Of a stretch of DNA of 64,000 nucleotides, positions 1 to 8,046 are shown piece by piece. Source of the stretch: Aquibacillus halophilus (GTDB lineage Bacteria; Bacillota; Bacilli; Bacillales; Amphibacillaceae). The first letter of the stretch is position 1, and each line of letters begins with the position of its first letter. The stretch spans positions 62,001 through 126,000 of the forward strand of contig NZ_WJNG01000015.1 in NCBI RefSeq assembly GCF_009649745.1. Reading direction: 5' to 3'. The notes beneath the pieces were generated by a model. It was not told where the DNA came from. It did no database searches and saw only the letters and a program-made list of their open reading frames with translations. The translations under genes and the position numbers were made by a program.

Positions 1-495
1 TGATGCGGCCATGTCAGCATTAATATTGTATCTTTGACCGACCTTATCGATTCCTAGTGGAGAAATTACTGGAATAAAACCTTGGTTAATTATCTGGTTA
101 ATAATTTCGGTGTTTACGCTCTCTACTTCACCTACATACCCAAGTGAAGCAGCCTCGCTCGTTGGAACAGCACGTAATAAGGCTCCATCAACCCCACTAA
201 TCCCGTACCCACTTCCACCTGATGTCATTAATTTGCGGACAATTTGTTTATTCATCAACCCACTTAAAGCCATTTCTACAATATCTAATACTTCATTTGT
301 TGTTACTCTTAAGCCGTTGACAAAGGTTGTTTCCACACCTAATTTTTCTAAAAAAGACCCAATTAACGGACCACCACCGTGGACAATAATTGGCTGCCAT
401 TCACCGTTTTCATGCAACTTCACGATATTTTCATAAAACGATTCTGGCAATGCATCGAACACACTACCTCCACATTTAATCACTACATAATTCAC
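1..495 (-). CDS. argB: Acetylglutamate kinase ArgB, 3' end cut by window
   Basis: Phosphorylates N-acetylglutamate with ATP, second step of the acetylated arginine pathway, in the cytosol. Reading the minus strand from a GTG at 495 gives an N-terminus MNYVVIKCGGSV with the kinase Lys-x-Gly-Gly motif, then IIVHGGGP (nucleotide and substrate loop) and a helix NEVLDIVEMALSGLMNK typical of ArgB. Only about 165 codons are inside the window; the C-terminal part lies beyond position 1. The start is fixed by a GGGAGG ribosome site at 502-508, which overlaps the argJ stop codon, so the two genes are translationally close-coupled. Third gene of argC-argJ-argB. The call is secure; the ORF is open to the edge. 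Confidence 0.93.
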   Translation of the reverse strand, partial: MNYVVIKCGGSVFDALPESFYENIVKLHENGEWQPIIVHGGGPLIGSFLEKLGVETTFVNGLRVTTNEVLDIVEMALSGLMNKQIVRKLMTSGGSGYGISGVDGALLRAVPTSEAASLGYVGEVESVNTEIINQIINQGFIPVISPLGIDKVGQRYNINADMAAS

Positions 496-507
496 AAAAG
501 GTCCTCC

Positions 508-1746
508 CTAGGTACGATATGAGGCATTAATTCTTACATATTCGTAGGACAAGTCACAGCCCCATGCCGTTGCACTACCTTGACCATTCCCAACTCCCGC
601 AAAAATGGTAATCGTATCTTTTAGTAGATAATCTTTGGCTGCTTTTTCATCAAATGCGAATGGCATTCCATTTTCTACTACTTTAATCGGTCCTAAAGAT
701 ACGCTCACTTCGTCTGGGTCTAGTTGTTGTCCACTATAACCAATTGCAGTAATAATTCTTCCCCAGTTTGCATCGGCACCATGAATGGCAGTCTTTACAA
801 GGTTAGATGAAATAATAGACTTACTAATTGCTTGAGCTGCCTCTTCACTTGAAGCACCGTTGACCTGAACCTCAACCAATTTAGTCGCGCCTTCTCCATC
901 ACGAGCGATTTCCTTTGCCAGTAACTCACACACAAGTTTTAATGCCTCAAAGAATGTGTTCCATTCTGGATGACTTTGGGAGAGAGCGTTGTTTTCAGCC
1001 TTTCCATTTGCTAGAACTAACACCATATCATTGGTACTCGTATCCCCATCAACAGTAATCATATTAAAAGATTTGTTTGTAATATCCTTAAGAGCAAGTG
1101 ATAGAGTTTGGTCATCTATATTAGCATCTGTAGTAATGAAACTTAGCATTGTCGCCATCTTCGGGTTAATCATTCCTGAGCCTTTTGCAACACCACCGAT
1201 AGAGACTTCTTTTCCATCTATCTCAAACTGTACTGCCACACCTTTTTCACGTGTATCTGTCGTTAAGATTGCCGTTTCAAACCGTGAAGCTTTATTGTTT
1301 TCTTGCTCGTGGATTCGATTAATACCTTCACTTATTTTATCCATTGGTAACAGCTCTCCAATTAACCCTGTTGAAGCAACTGCTGTGTGAGTCTCGGAAA
1401 CATTCATTTTTTCGGCAAACAATCGTCTCATCTGATATGCATCTTCCAACCCCTGCATACCTGTACAAGCATTGGCCACTCCAGAGTTAACTAATAAAGC
1501 CTGTATCTTGTTTTCCTTTGCAATACTTTCCTGGGTTACTTTTAGTGGTGGGGCTTGAAAAAGATTTGTCGTGTAGACTCCCGCAGCTTGAGCAGGAACA
1601 TCTGAGTAAAGCCATCCGAGATCAAGCTTCTTCTTTCTGATTCCACAATGAAGGCCGCCTGCAGAAAAGCCTTTAGGAGTAGTAACATTCCCGTCCGGTA
1701 CTAGATATACCTTTTCCTTTGTTGCTAATTGATTTTCATGTTTCAT
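508..1746 (-). CDS. argJ: Bifunctional ornithine acetyltransferase / N-acetylglutamate synthase ArgJ
   Basis: Moves the acetyl group from N-acetylornithine to glutamate, recycling acetate in arginine synthesis; many Bacillus-type enzymes also make acetylglutamate from acetyl-CoA. At 412 residues it has family length. The autoprocessing site is visible as KGSGMINP followed by MATM, with the predicted cut between Ala198 and the nucleophile Thr199, giving alpha and beta chains. The C-terminus keeps the conserved GADANWGR and GNGQGSATAWG segments. It starts 12 bases after the argC stop and its stop lies inside the argB ribosome site, so argC, argJ and argB form one transcription unit read leftward. 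Confidence 0.95.
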   Translation of the reverse strand: MKHENQLATKEKVYLVPDGNVTTPKGFSAGGLHCGIRKKKLDLGWLYSDVPAQAAGVYTTNLFQAPPLKVTQESIAKENKIQALLVNSGVANACTGMQGLEDAYQMRRLFAEKMNVSETHTAVASTGLIGELLPMDKISEGINRIHEQENNKASRFETAILTTDTREKGVAVQFEIDGKEVSIGGVAKGSGMINPKMATMLSFITTDANIDDQTLSLALKDITNKSFNMITVDGDTSTNDMVLVLANGKAENNALSQSHPEWNTFFEALKLVCELLAKEIARDGEGATKLVEVQVNGASSEEAAQAISKSIISSNLVKTAIHGADANWGRIITAIGYSGQQLDPDEVSVSLGPIKVVENGMPFAFDEKAAKDYLLKDTITIFAGVGNGQGSATAWGCDLSYEYVRINASYRT

Positions 1747-1758
1747 ATTGGATCCTCC

Positions 1759-2796
1759 TTAAGGATAAATCGGTAAATAGTTTAAACCAGTTGTAACATC
1801 CCAACCGTATAATAAATTCATGTTCTGAATTGCTTGCCCTGATGCACCTTTTACTAGATTATCAATGACAGAGATTATAATTAGTTTTCCTGTTCTTTGG
1901 TCTGAATGGAAACCAATATCACAATAGTTACTTCCATAGACTTCTTTCGTAGTGGGAAGTGTACCCTCAGGACGAATCCTTACAAATGGGTGATTCTTAT
2001 AATATTCTTTATATATATCAATGATGTCTGCTGTGCTTTTCGTTTCAGTTAAATCAATGTAAATCGTGCTCATAATACCGCGAGTCATTGGGACAAGATG
2101 GGTCGAAAAGGTAACCTGGATATCCTCACCACTTTGCTCCTGTAAAGTCTGTTCAATTTCAGGTATATGTTTGTGCTCTCCTAATTTATAAGCTTTAAGG
2201 TTATCATTAGTTTCAGAGTAATGTACGTTCAAAGATAAACTTCTACCAGCTCCTGATACTCCAGTTTTCGCATCAATTATAATGGAGTTGTTATCTGTAA
2301 AGCCCTGTTCCATTACTGGTATTAAAGCTAATAATGTAGCCGTAGGAAAACAACCTGGGTTTGCTATTAATGACGCACCCTTCACTTGTTCTTCGTAAAT
2401 TTCACTCAGACCATAAACAGCTTTGTCTATGTAGTTTTGGTCAGCTGGAGATGACTGGTACCACTTTTGATAGGCATCTGGTGATTTCAGTCGGAAATCT
2501 CCCGACAAATCAATACACTTTACTCCCTTTTCTATGAAACTAGGTATAATGCCTTTACTGATATTGGATGGTGTCGCAAAGAATACTAAATCGATAACTT
2601 CACTCAATGCGTCTATATCGAGTTCTTCCATTTTTATATTTATTAAATCAGTTGTATGTGGATATACATCAGAAAGTTCTACACCACTTTGAGAATGTGA
2701 AACAATCGCTTTTAGTTCTGCATATGGATGATTATTTAAAAACCTGACAAGTTCTACTGCACCATATCCAGTTCCACCAATGATAGCTATTTTCAC
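1759..2796 (-). CDS. argC: N-acetyl-gamma-glutamyl-phosphate reductase ArgC
   Basis: NADPH-dependent reduction of N-acetylglutamyl phosphate to the semialdehyde, third step of arginine synthesis. The 345-residue protein opens with the dinucleotide motif IIGGTGYGAVEL and carries the catalytic cysteine at residue 149 in ANPGCFPTA. A His-containing KLGEHKHIPEIEQ segment matches the family active-site region. The start is a GTG at 2796 with GGAGTGA just upstream. It is the first gene of argCJB, with a promoter and a candidate ARG box 40-70 bases upstream. Confidence 0.95.
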   Translation of the reverse strand: MKIAIIGGTGYGAVELVRFLNNHPYAELKAIVSHSQSGVELSDVYPHTTDLINIKMEELDIDALSEVIDLVFFATPSNISKGIIPSFIEKGVKCIDLSGDFRLKSPDAYQKWYQSSPADQNYIDKAVYGLSEIYEEQVKGASLIANPGCFPTATLLALIPVMEQGFTDNNSIIIDAKTGVSGAGRSLSLNVHYSETNDNLKAYKLGEHKHIPEIEQTLQEQSGEDIQVTFSTHLVPMTRGIMSTIYIDLTETKSTADIIDIYKEYYKNHPFVRIRPEGTLPTTKEVYGSNYCDIGFHSDQRTGKLIIISVIDNLVKGASGQAIQNMNLLYGWDVTTGLNYLPIYP

Positions 2797-2835
2797 TATT
2801 TTTTCACTCCTAACAACACGTATGATTGGTTAATT

Positions 2836-2866
2836 ATTATACTTTATTATGTATTTTTATACAATA
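2836..2866 (-). promoter_or_regulatory. argCJB promoter with candidate ARG box
   Basis: On the minus strand TTGTAT (2864-2859), a 17-base spacer and TATAAT (2841-2836) form a sigma-A type promoter. The near-palindrome TTGTATAAAAATACAT (about 2848-2865) overlaps the -35 and spacer and fits the A/T-centred ARG box bound by ArgR/AhrC with a few mismatches. Repression by arginine is inferred. Confidence 0.65.
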
Positions 2867-2903
2867 CCCTTTTATCAAAAATCATTTACTTTAGCAAAAA
2901 AAA

Positions 2904-2972
2904 TTTCTAATGGCTATTTTCTAATAAAATTGTTGTTTATGGCATAAAATCCATAGACTCCGACGTAACCAT
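2904..2972 (+). repeat. Dispersed repeat R3, copy 1
   Basis: Runs from GGCTATTTTCTAA through TTGTTGTTTATGG to ATAGACTCCGACGTAAC. Related copies occur at 24513-24570 (plus, degraded), 18830-18890 (minus) and 41079-41125 (minus). It marks the outer edge of three of the four repeat loci. Confidence 0.6.
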
Positions 2973-3010
2973 CTGACTTCCTTACGGTCTTTATGGGAAT
3001 AGTGCTATTT

Positions 3011-3140
3011 CGCCGCTGCGGAAAAACACTCCCTTTCCATGGGGAACGCCTCAGCCTCCTCGCTCGTAAAGAACACTCACTGCGGGGTCTTCAGACTGTT
3101 CCTTTCCCATAGGAGTGTCGTATTTTTCCTCCGCTTTGAG
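3011..3140 (+). repeat. Dispersed hairpin repeat R1, copy A1
   Basis: Ends are inverted: GCGGAAAAACACTC near 3018 against GAGTGTCGTATTTTTCC near 3113-3131. The interior has the family landmarks CTTTCCATGGGGAACGCC, CAGCCTCCTCG and GCGGGGTCTTC. Same landmarks as copies at 18319, 29495 and 40879. Confidence 0.75.
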
Positions 3141-3380
3141 TAGCTCACTGTTCAAGGGTGGATCCTTGAGACAATAAATTCATGGGTTTTTTCTTTAATA
3201 AAAAAACACTACTACTAGCGTAGGCGGAATCCATGGACATCTCGAAAATACCTGGGTTACTCGTCGCATGAGAACTTTGTTACTTTTCACTCTAGAGTCG
3301 ATTGTCTAAACCACAATCAACCATTTTAAGTATTTAGCTCTGGTTGGTTTAATGTAGTAGTTATCAAACACAACACTATA

Positions 3381-3448
3381 CTAACGCAGGAAATACACGG
3401 AGACTCCTGCGGGAGGGAATGGCATAGGTGAGACCCCACAGTGCGTAG
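3381..3448 (-). repeat. Dispersed repeat R1, copy A2, half outside the IS (left part)
   Basis: Starts with CGCAGGAAATACACGGAG and stops abruptly at the insertion sequence at 3449. The other half resumes at 4733. Joined across the IS, with one TAG removed, it reads as an inverted R1 copy with matching ends (GGAAATACAC against GTGTATTTCC). Confidence 0.75.
3446..3448. repeat. Target site duplication TAG, left copy
   Basis: TAG directly precedes the left IS end; the same TAG directly follows the right end at 4733-4735. Three-base duplications are typical of the IS150 group of IS3 elements. Confidence 0.7.
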
Positions 3449-3483
3449 TGAACTGACTTAGTAAAATGAGACAAGCAAAGCAC

Positions 3484-4338
3484 CTATGCTACCTTTGCCC
3501 TGAATGCAACGGGGGAAAGGCAGTCAAATTTTGCAAATGGTCGTATAAAGTTGTAATAATACATGTAAGATTCTATTTTTTCTAGTACAATAGAATTTGT
3601 AAGTCGCACCTTCTGGTGTGTGTAGAATTCTTCCGACTTTATGGTGGAGTGGAAGGATTCAATGACGGCATTATCAAAGCAATTACCTTTACGGGACATG
3701 CTTGTGATAATGCCTTTTTCTTCAGCTAAGTTTTGAAAGTCATAGGAAGTGTACTGTGCTCCCTGGTCACTATGAAGAATTAGATTCTTCGTTTCACGTC
3801 CATTACAAGCTGCTCTCAATGTTTCTAATACTAGTTCTTTATCTTGTCTATCACTAATTCGATAAGCAACCACTTCGTTGTTATACAAATCCATGATAGT
3901 TGATAAATACATCATGGAATTGCCAAAGGGTAAGTAGGTGATATCAGTAACCCACTTTTGATTGAGGCGATCCGCCTTGAAGTTCTGCTCCAATAGATTT
4001 GGGACAATACATCTGCTCACACCAGCGATTTTTGATTTTCTTTTAGGTTTCACTCGGCATTGAATATTGTATTTTTGTATAATTCTTTGAACAGTATTTC
4101 GGTTCACTTTTACATGAAAGTCTTCCTTTAATAATTTTTTAACCATTCGGTGTCCTACACGGAATTTAAGAGATTTACAAATATTAATTATTTGTTGTTC
4201 TAACTCTGTCGGTTTCCATGACTTTTGTGCCCAACGATAATAAGTAGCTCGCGCAACCCCTATACAATCACATATCATGGTTACAGTGTAGACATTCTTT
4301 AATGACTCAACAAGTTCAAGAACTATTTCTGGGACCAA
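3484..4338 (-). CDS. IS3-family transposase OrfB (DDE integrase core)
   Basis: Catalytic half of the transposase, 284 residues. An HTH_21-like N-terminal segment is followed by the retroviral-integrase-type core with acidic residues in WVTDITYLPF, LHSDQGAQYTS and NCFDNAVIESFHS, the D, D and E expected for IS3. The frame overlaps the end of orfA by 16 bases and is shifted by -1 relative to it, so the active OrfAB fusion is probably made by programmed frameshifting at 4359-4365. An ATG at 4338 may also allow separate OrfB. No internal stops. Confidence 0.92.
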   Translation of the reverse strand: MVPEIVLELVESLKNVYTVTMICDCIGVARATYYRWAQKSWKPTELEQQIINICKSLKFRVGHRMVKKLLKEDFHVKVNRNTVQRIIQKYNIQCRVKPKRKSKIAGVSRCIVPNLLEQNFKADRLNQKWVTDITYLPFGNSMMYLSTIMDLYNNEVVAYRISDRQDKELVLETLRAACNGRETKNLILHSDQGAQYTSYDFQNLAEEKGIITSMSRKGNCFDNAVIESFHSTIKSEEFYTHQKVRLTNSIVLEKIESYMYYYNFIRPFAKFDCLSPVAFRAKVA

Positions 4339-4646
4339 CTCCTCTCGATTTCCTGGTACTTTTTTAAGATTTCATTTTTAATTTCTAAATACTCAACCTT
4401 CTTTTTCAACTGATCTATTTCACTTAGTTTTTCTGACCCTTTTCGGAAGTAATACGGTTGTCCTGGTGGTTGAGAAAGTCGATATTCTTCCCCTGATCTA
4501 TACCATTTCATCCAACGCTTGATTTGAGTCTTATTACGTATTCCTAACTGCTCCATAATTTGTTGGTTTGTAAATTTTTCAGATAACTTCATTTCAATAG
4601 CCCGACGTTTTATTTCTTCTGAATACACATTTAGCTTTTCTCCCAT
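4323..4646 (-). CDS. IS3-family transposase OrfA (helix-turn-helix)
   Basis: DNA-binding half of the transposase. I take the ATG at 4646, which has GGAGGTAG 8 bases upstream, giving 107 residues from MGEKLNVYSEEIKRR; a longer reading from 4757 would run through the terminal repeat and is unlikely. The HTH is around KFTNQQIMEQLGIRNKTQIKRW, followed by a leucine-zipper-like coiled coil (LSEIDQLKKKVEYLEIKNEILKK, here described by its ends) that usually mediates multimerisation. The codons TTA AAA AAG near the end hold the slippery heptamer for the -1 shift into orfB. Confidence 0.9.
   Translation of the reverse strand: MGEKLNVYSEEIKRRAIEMKLSEKFTNQQIMEQLGIRNKTQIKRWMKWYRSGEEYRLSQPPGQPYYFRKGSEKLSEIDQLKKKVEYLEIKNEILKKYQEIERSWSQK
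4359..4365 (-). other. Programmed -1 frameshift site A AAA AAG
   Basis: The heptamer lies in the orfA/orfB overlap in the correct phase (TTA AAA AAG in the zero frame). Shifting back one base continues as KKVPGNREELVPEIV into OrfB. A AAA AAG is the standard slippery sequence of IS3 elements. Confidence 0.8.
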
Positions 4647-4732
4647 GAAAAAACTACCTCCTAATGTCTTTTTAATATATATACGACTTAGGGGGTGCTT
4701 TTTCCTCTGTCTCATTAAGTTAGGTCCCTTCA

Positions 4733-4789
4733 TAGCACGAGGAGGCTCAACAGCCACCCGCGGAAAGCGTAGTGTATTTCCGTAGTGGT
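4733..4789 (-). repeat. Repeat R1 copy A2, right half
   Basis: Continues the interrupted copy after the IS with CACGAGGAGGCTCAACAG, CCACCCGCGGAAAGCG and the closing arm GTGTATTTCCGTAG. The preceding TAG at 4733-4735 is the second target duplication copy. Confidence 0.75.
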
Positions 4790-4808
4790 GAAGAGCGTGG
4801 TATGTTAC

Positions 4809-4845
4809 GACGCTTTTTACATCAACTGTGGAGCTTAATAAGCAA
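4809..4845 (+). repeat. Short repeat R4, copy 1
   Basis: TTTTTACATCAACTGTGGAG here matches ATTTTACATCAACTGCGAGG at 29942-29962. Both copies sit at the outer flank of a repeat locus. The remaining sequence up to 5055 holds nothing I can assign. Confidence 0.45.
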
Positions 4846-5055
4846 CAAACTTATGAATAGTCTTTCTAACAAACACGTATCAGTAATTGATCGCAGATAT
4901 AGTAATTAAATGATTAAACAACAATAAGGTCTGACCGTATTTTCAATCACACCCTTAAACTACTGCTTTAGTTTATTAATTTTTTAGCTATTATAATCAC
5001 ATTCATTTAGTTATTAGGAATACAATAGGAAAGACACTAACATTGACGGAATTAT

Positions 5056-5091
5056 TTGACAATTTTAGCACTTATACCTATAGTTATAGGT
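5056..5091 (+). promoter_or_regulatory. Promoter with operator-like palindrome for the STAND-LuxR gene
   Basis: TTGACA (5056-5061), a 17-base spacer and TATAGT (5079-5084) form a near-consensus promoter. The perfect inverted repeat ACCTATA-gt-TATAGGT (5076-5091) overlaps the -10 element, a layout expected of a repressor or autoregulator site. Confidence 0.65.
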
Positions 5092-5129
5092 AGGGAAAAT
5101 GTACCAACGCAAGGTAAAGGGGGGTTATT

Positions 5130-7181
5130 TTGCCAAAAAAGAAAAATATAGAAAACCATATCAATAGTGGAAGTTATCAGTCCATAATTACACAGGAAGA
5201 ACATAATTCATTTGTTGGCAGGGAAACCGAACTAGCTTTATTCAATCAGTGTCTTGATGAAAAAGAAAAATCAATGAAAATCCTTAACATATATGGAACT
5301 GGAGGGATTGGTAAAACCTTTCTATTATATGAATTTAGTAGAATAGCAGAAAATAAAAATTGTTTATTCTTACATTTAGACAGTCGCGATTTTATTCACA
5401 CTCCACTTACTCTTGCAGAAAACCTCCTAATTCAAATAAATTCCAATTCAGAAAATCTCAACGACTTTGAATCACTAACACTACAAAATTGTTTTCAAGT
5501 ACTAAGAAGCCTATCAATGAAATTAAAAGTCGTCATTGCTATTGACTCTTACGAACAGATGGGAGATCTTGACCGATGGTTTCGAAATGTTTTTCTCCGG
5601 CAGCTACCTGAGAACATAGTCATCATTTTATCTGGTCGTAAACGTTTAAAAGGTGAATGGGAGGAATCTCCCGCTTGGCGAAAACTAATTAAGCAACTAA
5701 AACTTGAAGATCTTAATTATGATCAGACAAGATCGTATCTTGCAAACTTAAAAATTAAAGATGAGTTCTTAATCAATACTATATGGCTTTTTACAAAAGG
5801 ACACCCATTGACTATTTCCTTGGCCGCTCTTAATGTGGAGCAAACTGACTCACTTCCAGCTACTATTAATATCGAAGATGAAATTTCAAATATATTAATT
5901 GAATTGACTAGAATATGGCTACAAGAGGTTCGTGATCAAGAATTAAGTAATGCATTGGAAGCTGCAGCAATGCTTCGATCCTTCGATCAATCTAGTCTTT
6001 CCTACGTGTTAAATCAAAGCATTTCCATAGATATTTTCACAAAACTAACCACTTTATCGTTTGTAAGAAGACGGAAGGGCGGATGGGCAATTCATGATCT
6101 AATTCGAGATGCTATCAGAGTTGAGTTAAAAGGTAGAGATCATCAAACATATCAATTATTAAACCAACGATGTGCTTGGCTATATCATTCCAAAGTAAGT
6201 CAAACGAATTCTGTTACTGATATTGCAGAGTTTTTTTATCACCTTGGTGATGAGTTTATTAAGTCTACTTTTTTTCAGAATGGTATTGATCCTGACTTGT
6301 ACCTGGAACATGTAGGAGAACATAATATCATCGAGGTGAAAGAATACTTCGAAAAACGACAAAAAAATATTGCGGCAAATAAGGTACATTATGTTAATCG
6401 TGAAACTAGCAGTAGTTATGATTATTTTGTTTCGCAATACCATAATAAGAGAGAGTCAGAGTTAGTTGATTTAAACTATGTAAATCTAATGGGACATAAT
6501 GTGGCCCGCCTACTAAAAAATGATAAGGAAGAAACTATCGGTGTTTCTATTGTCATCCCAATTAATGAATCCACCTTAGAACAGTTATCTAGCCAGCCTG
6601 TTTCTGCAAGTTTTTTTCAAAGCTTGAGTGACTCAGAGCTTAATGACTATGCCGTACCAAGTCATCAAAACTCCGGATATTTTATTAGAATGCTCGATTG
6701 CTTAGATCCTGCAGACACTTCTGCGAGGTCTTTTCTCCTTTATAACTTATTTCCATTGCTACTTTCAGGAGGGAGAATTGTAACATCTACACCTTTACCA
6801 TTTTTCCAGCGACTCTTAAAAAGCTTTGGATTTAAGGAAGTACCGAATGCGACTAATTACGATTTCGGAAAAGGCTACCCTTCACCTTCCTATATTTTAG
6901 ACGTTAGAGGACAGCAGCTACTGAAGTACTTAGGATCATTTGCCCAAAAACGGGATACAAATGATCGGATGCAGGAATTTAGTGGGACATATTCTTTTAC
7001 AGACCGTGAAAGAGAAATCGTAAAGCTCATCCTTGATGAATTTAGTAATGCAGAGATTGCTAATCGATTATTTGTTGCAGAGGTAACAGTAAAGAAGCAT
7101 GTTAGTAGAATATTAAAAAAGGTACAGGTTAAAAATCGAGCTCAGCTTATAAAAAGGCTAATGGAAGTTAATTATTTTTAA
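5130..7181 (+). CDS. STAND-type ATPase transcriptional regulator with LuxR C-terminal HTH
   Basis: A 683-residue signal-responsive regulator; the signal and targets are unknown. An N-terminal NTPase has Walker A GTGGIGKT at residues 56-63 and a Walker B-like VVIAIDS at about 134-140, preceded by FVGRETEL, the usual opening of MalT-like STAND proteins. A winged-helix-like stretch follows (about 250-340). The middle (about 430-600) is not recognisable to me. The C-terminal 60 residues (FTDREREIVKLI through NRAQLIKRL) are a LuxR/GerE helix-turn-helix. The start is TTG at 5130 behind AAGGGGGG. It stands alone between the IS and a convergent gene, with its own promoter and a strong terminator. Confidence 0.85.
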   Translation: MPKKKNIENHINSGSYQSIITQEEHNSFVGRETELALFNQCLDEKEKSMKILNIYGTGGIGKTFLLYEFSRIAENKNCLFLHLDSRDFIHTPLTLAENLLIQINSNSENLNDFESLTLQNCFQVLRSLSMKLKVVIAIDSYEQMGDLDRWFRNVFLRQLPENIVIILSGRKRLKGEWEESPAWRKLIKQLKLEDLNYDQTRSYLANLKIKDEFLINTIWLFTKGHPLTISLAALNVEQTDSLPATINIEDEISNILIELTRIWLQEVRDQELSNALEAAAMLRSFDQSSLSYVLNQSISIDIFTKLTTLSFVRRRKGGWAIHDLIRDAIRVELKGRDHQTYQLLNQRCAWLYHSKVSQTNSVTDIAEFFYHLGDEFIKSTFFQNGIDPDLYLEHVGEHNIIEVKEYFEKRQKNIAANKVHYVNRETSSSYDYFVSQYHNKRESELVDLNYVNLMGHNVARLLKNDKEETIGVSIVIPINESTLEQLSSQPVSASFFQSLSDSELNDYAVPSHQNSGYFIRMLDCLDPADTSARSFLLYNLFPLLLSGGRIVTSTPLPFFQRLLKSFGFKEVPNATNYDFGKGYPSPSYILDVRGQQLLKYLGSFAQKRDTNDRMQEFSGTYSFTDREREIVKLILDEFSNAEIANRLFVAEVTVKKHVSRILKKVQVKNRAQLIKRLMEVNYF

Positions 7182-7184
7182 TAG

Positions 7185-7226
7185 AGTTAAGGTAGAATTG
7201 CGATTATGCATTCTACCTTAACTTTT
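7185..7226 (+). terminator. Rho-independent terminator after the LuxR-type gene
   Basis: A 14-bp perfect stem (AGTTAAGGTAGAAT at 7185-7198 with its complement at 7210-7223) closes an 11-base loop and ends in TTTT. Confidence 0.85.
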
Positions 7227-7280
7227 GTTCTATCTAAGAATAACAATTTAAAACAGTAAAGCTTCTCGATTATCGTTTTA

Positions 7281-7661
7281 CTACTTAATTAAACTTATTT
7301 TTCCTAGCATTGGCAATTGCTTCATTTCACCTTTAGAAGCGTTAATTATGCCCATAATCGCTAAAACTAACACTAATATGTTTCCAATTGGAAGGATAAT
7401 TAACCATCCAAGAATCGGTACGATGGTACCTACCACGTTAACAGCTAAGGCTAATAAGAAAACGTTTAGTCCTTGATTAGCATGATACATAGCAAACTTT
7501 GATTCCTTAGCAGCTAGAAGCGGGATAAAGAAAATAAGATAAGCTAAAATACCCATGGCTTTATTATCTTCTGCATCTTTTTCCTCTTCACTTAGAGCTG
7601 GATCTACTTTTTTCTCTTCTTTTTCTTCTTCATTCGTTTCTGTATTTAAATTTTCTGTCAC
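7281..7661 (-). CDS. DUF4870-family small membrane protein
   Basis: 126 residues. The first 33 are strongly acidic and Lys/Glu-rich (TNEEEKEEKKVDPALSEEE), then NKAMGILAYLIFFIPLLA, a second hydrophobic stretch around NVFLLALAVNVVGTIVPI and a third around ILVLVLAIMGII, giving about three to four membrane passes. The KFAMYHANQGLN motif between the first two is characteristic of the DUF4870 (Tic20-like) family. Function is unknown. A GGAGGTCG ribosome site precedes the ATG at 7661. It is monocistronic and convergent with the LuxR-type gene. Confidence 0.75.
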   Translation of the reverse strand: MTENLNTETNEEEKEEKKVDPALSEEEKDAEDNKAMGILAYLIFFIPLLAAKESKFAMYHANQGLNVFLLALAVNVVGTIVPILGWLIILPIGNILVLVLAIMGIINASKGEMKQLPMLGKISLIK

Positions 7662-8046
7662 TTCGACGACCTCCTTAATACGTTATTTATTAAAGAATAT
7701 TTCTTGATGCATACACTTTTGTACTATTACTATGTGATTCTAAAAACTAGCCCCCTGAAAGGCTACTTGATGATGGGTCTCCACCATCTTTAGACTACCT
7801 GATTAGCAGTCTATGTATAAATGAATAAGCGACATAAAAAAGTGCAGTAGTGCAAAACATCAACATAACTGAAATTAGAATGGCCTTTTCAATTAAATAT
7901 ATTTTGTGCACTAAAAAAATAGTACCACAACAATCACAGTTTGTAATGTATCCCTAGGTATATAATTTCAAAATATACAGATAATTTAAAATATTTGAAG
8001 AAAAACTACCTTTTCAATGGAAGAGGTAGTTTTTGTTTCATTGCAC
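7662..8046. other. Intergenic stretch with clustered small hairpins, no clear gene
   Basis: Between the DUF4870 start and the ABC ATPase stop. On the minus strand three short hairpins follow one another (about 7791-7814, 7770-7789 and 7746-7766) and end near TAGTTTTTAG. A 38-codon frame with one hydrophobic segment (7795-7911, GTG start) lies just upstream of them but has no ribosome site. I see a terminator-like AAAACTACC...GGTAGTTTTTG stem at about 8005-8037 that would end the ABC operon. Confidence 0.4.
8005..8037 (-). terminator. Terminator after the amino acid ABC operon
   Basis: AAAAACTACC (8004-8013) pairs with GGTAGTTTTT (8025-8034) around the loop TTTTCAATGGAAGA. On the minus strand it lies directly after the ATPase stop at 8047. 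Confidence 0.7.

Larger units (their letters stand above)
3449..4732 (-). mobile_element. Complete IS3-family (IS150 group) insertion sequence, 1284 bp
   Basis: Bounded by imperfect terminal inverted repeats: the left end reads TGAACTGACTTAGTAAAATG and the right end, reverse-complemented, reads TGAAGGGACCTAACTTAATG, both followed by AGACA. It carries two overlapping reading frames, orfA and orfB, on the minus strand with an A AAA AAG slippery site in the overlap. Flanked by a 3-bp TAG duplication and inserted into repeat copy A2. Both frames look intact and the DDE residues are present, so it may still be active. Confidence 0.9.

Noticed and set aside
989-1390. Plus-strand 133-residue frame inside argJ
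   Set aside because: Shadow of argJ, whose motifs and operon position are clear.
6180-6443. Minus-strand 87-residue frame inside the LuxR-type gene
   Set aside because: Shadow of the plus-strand gene, no ribosome site.
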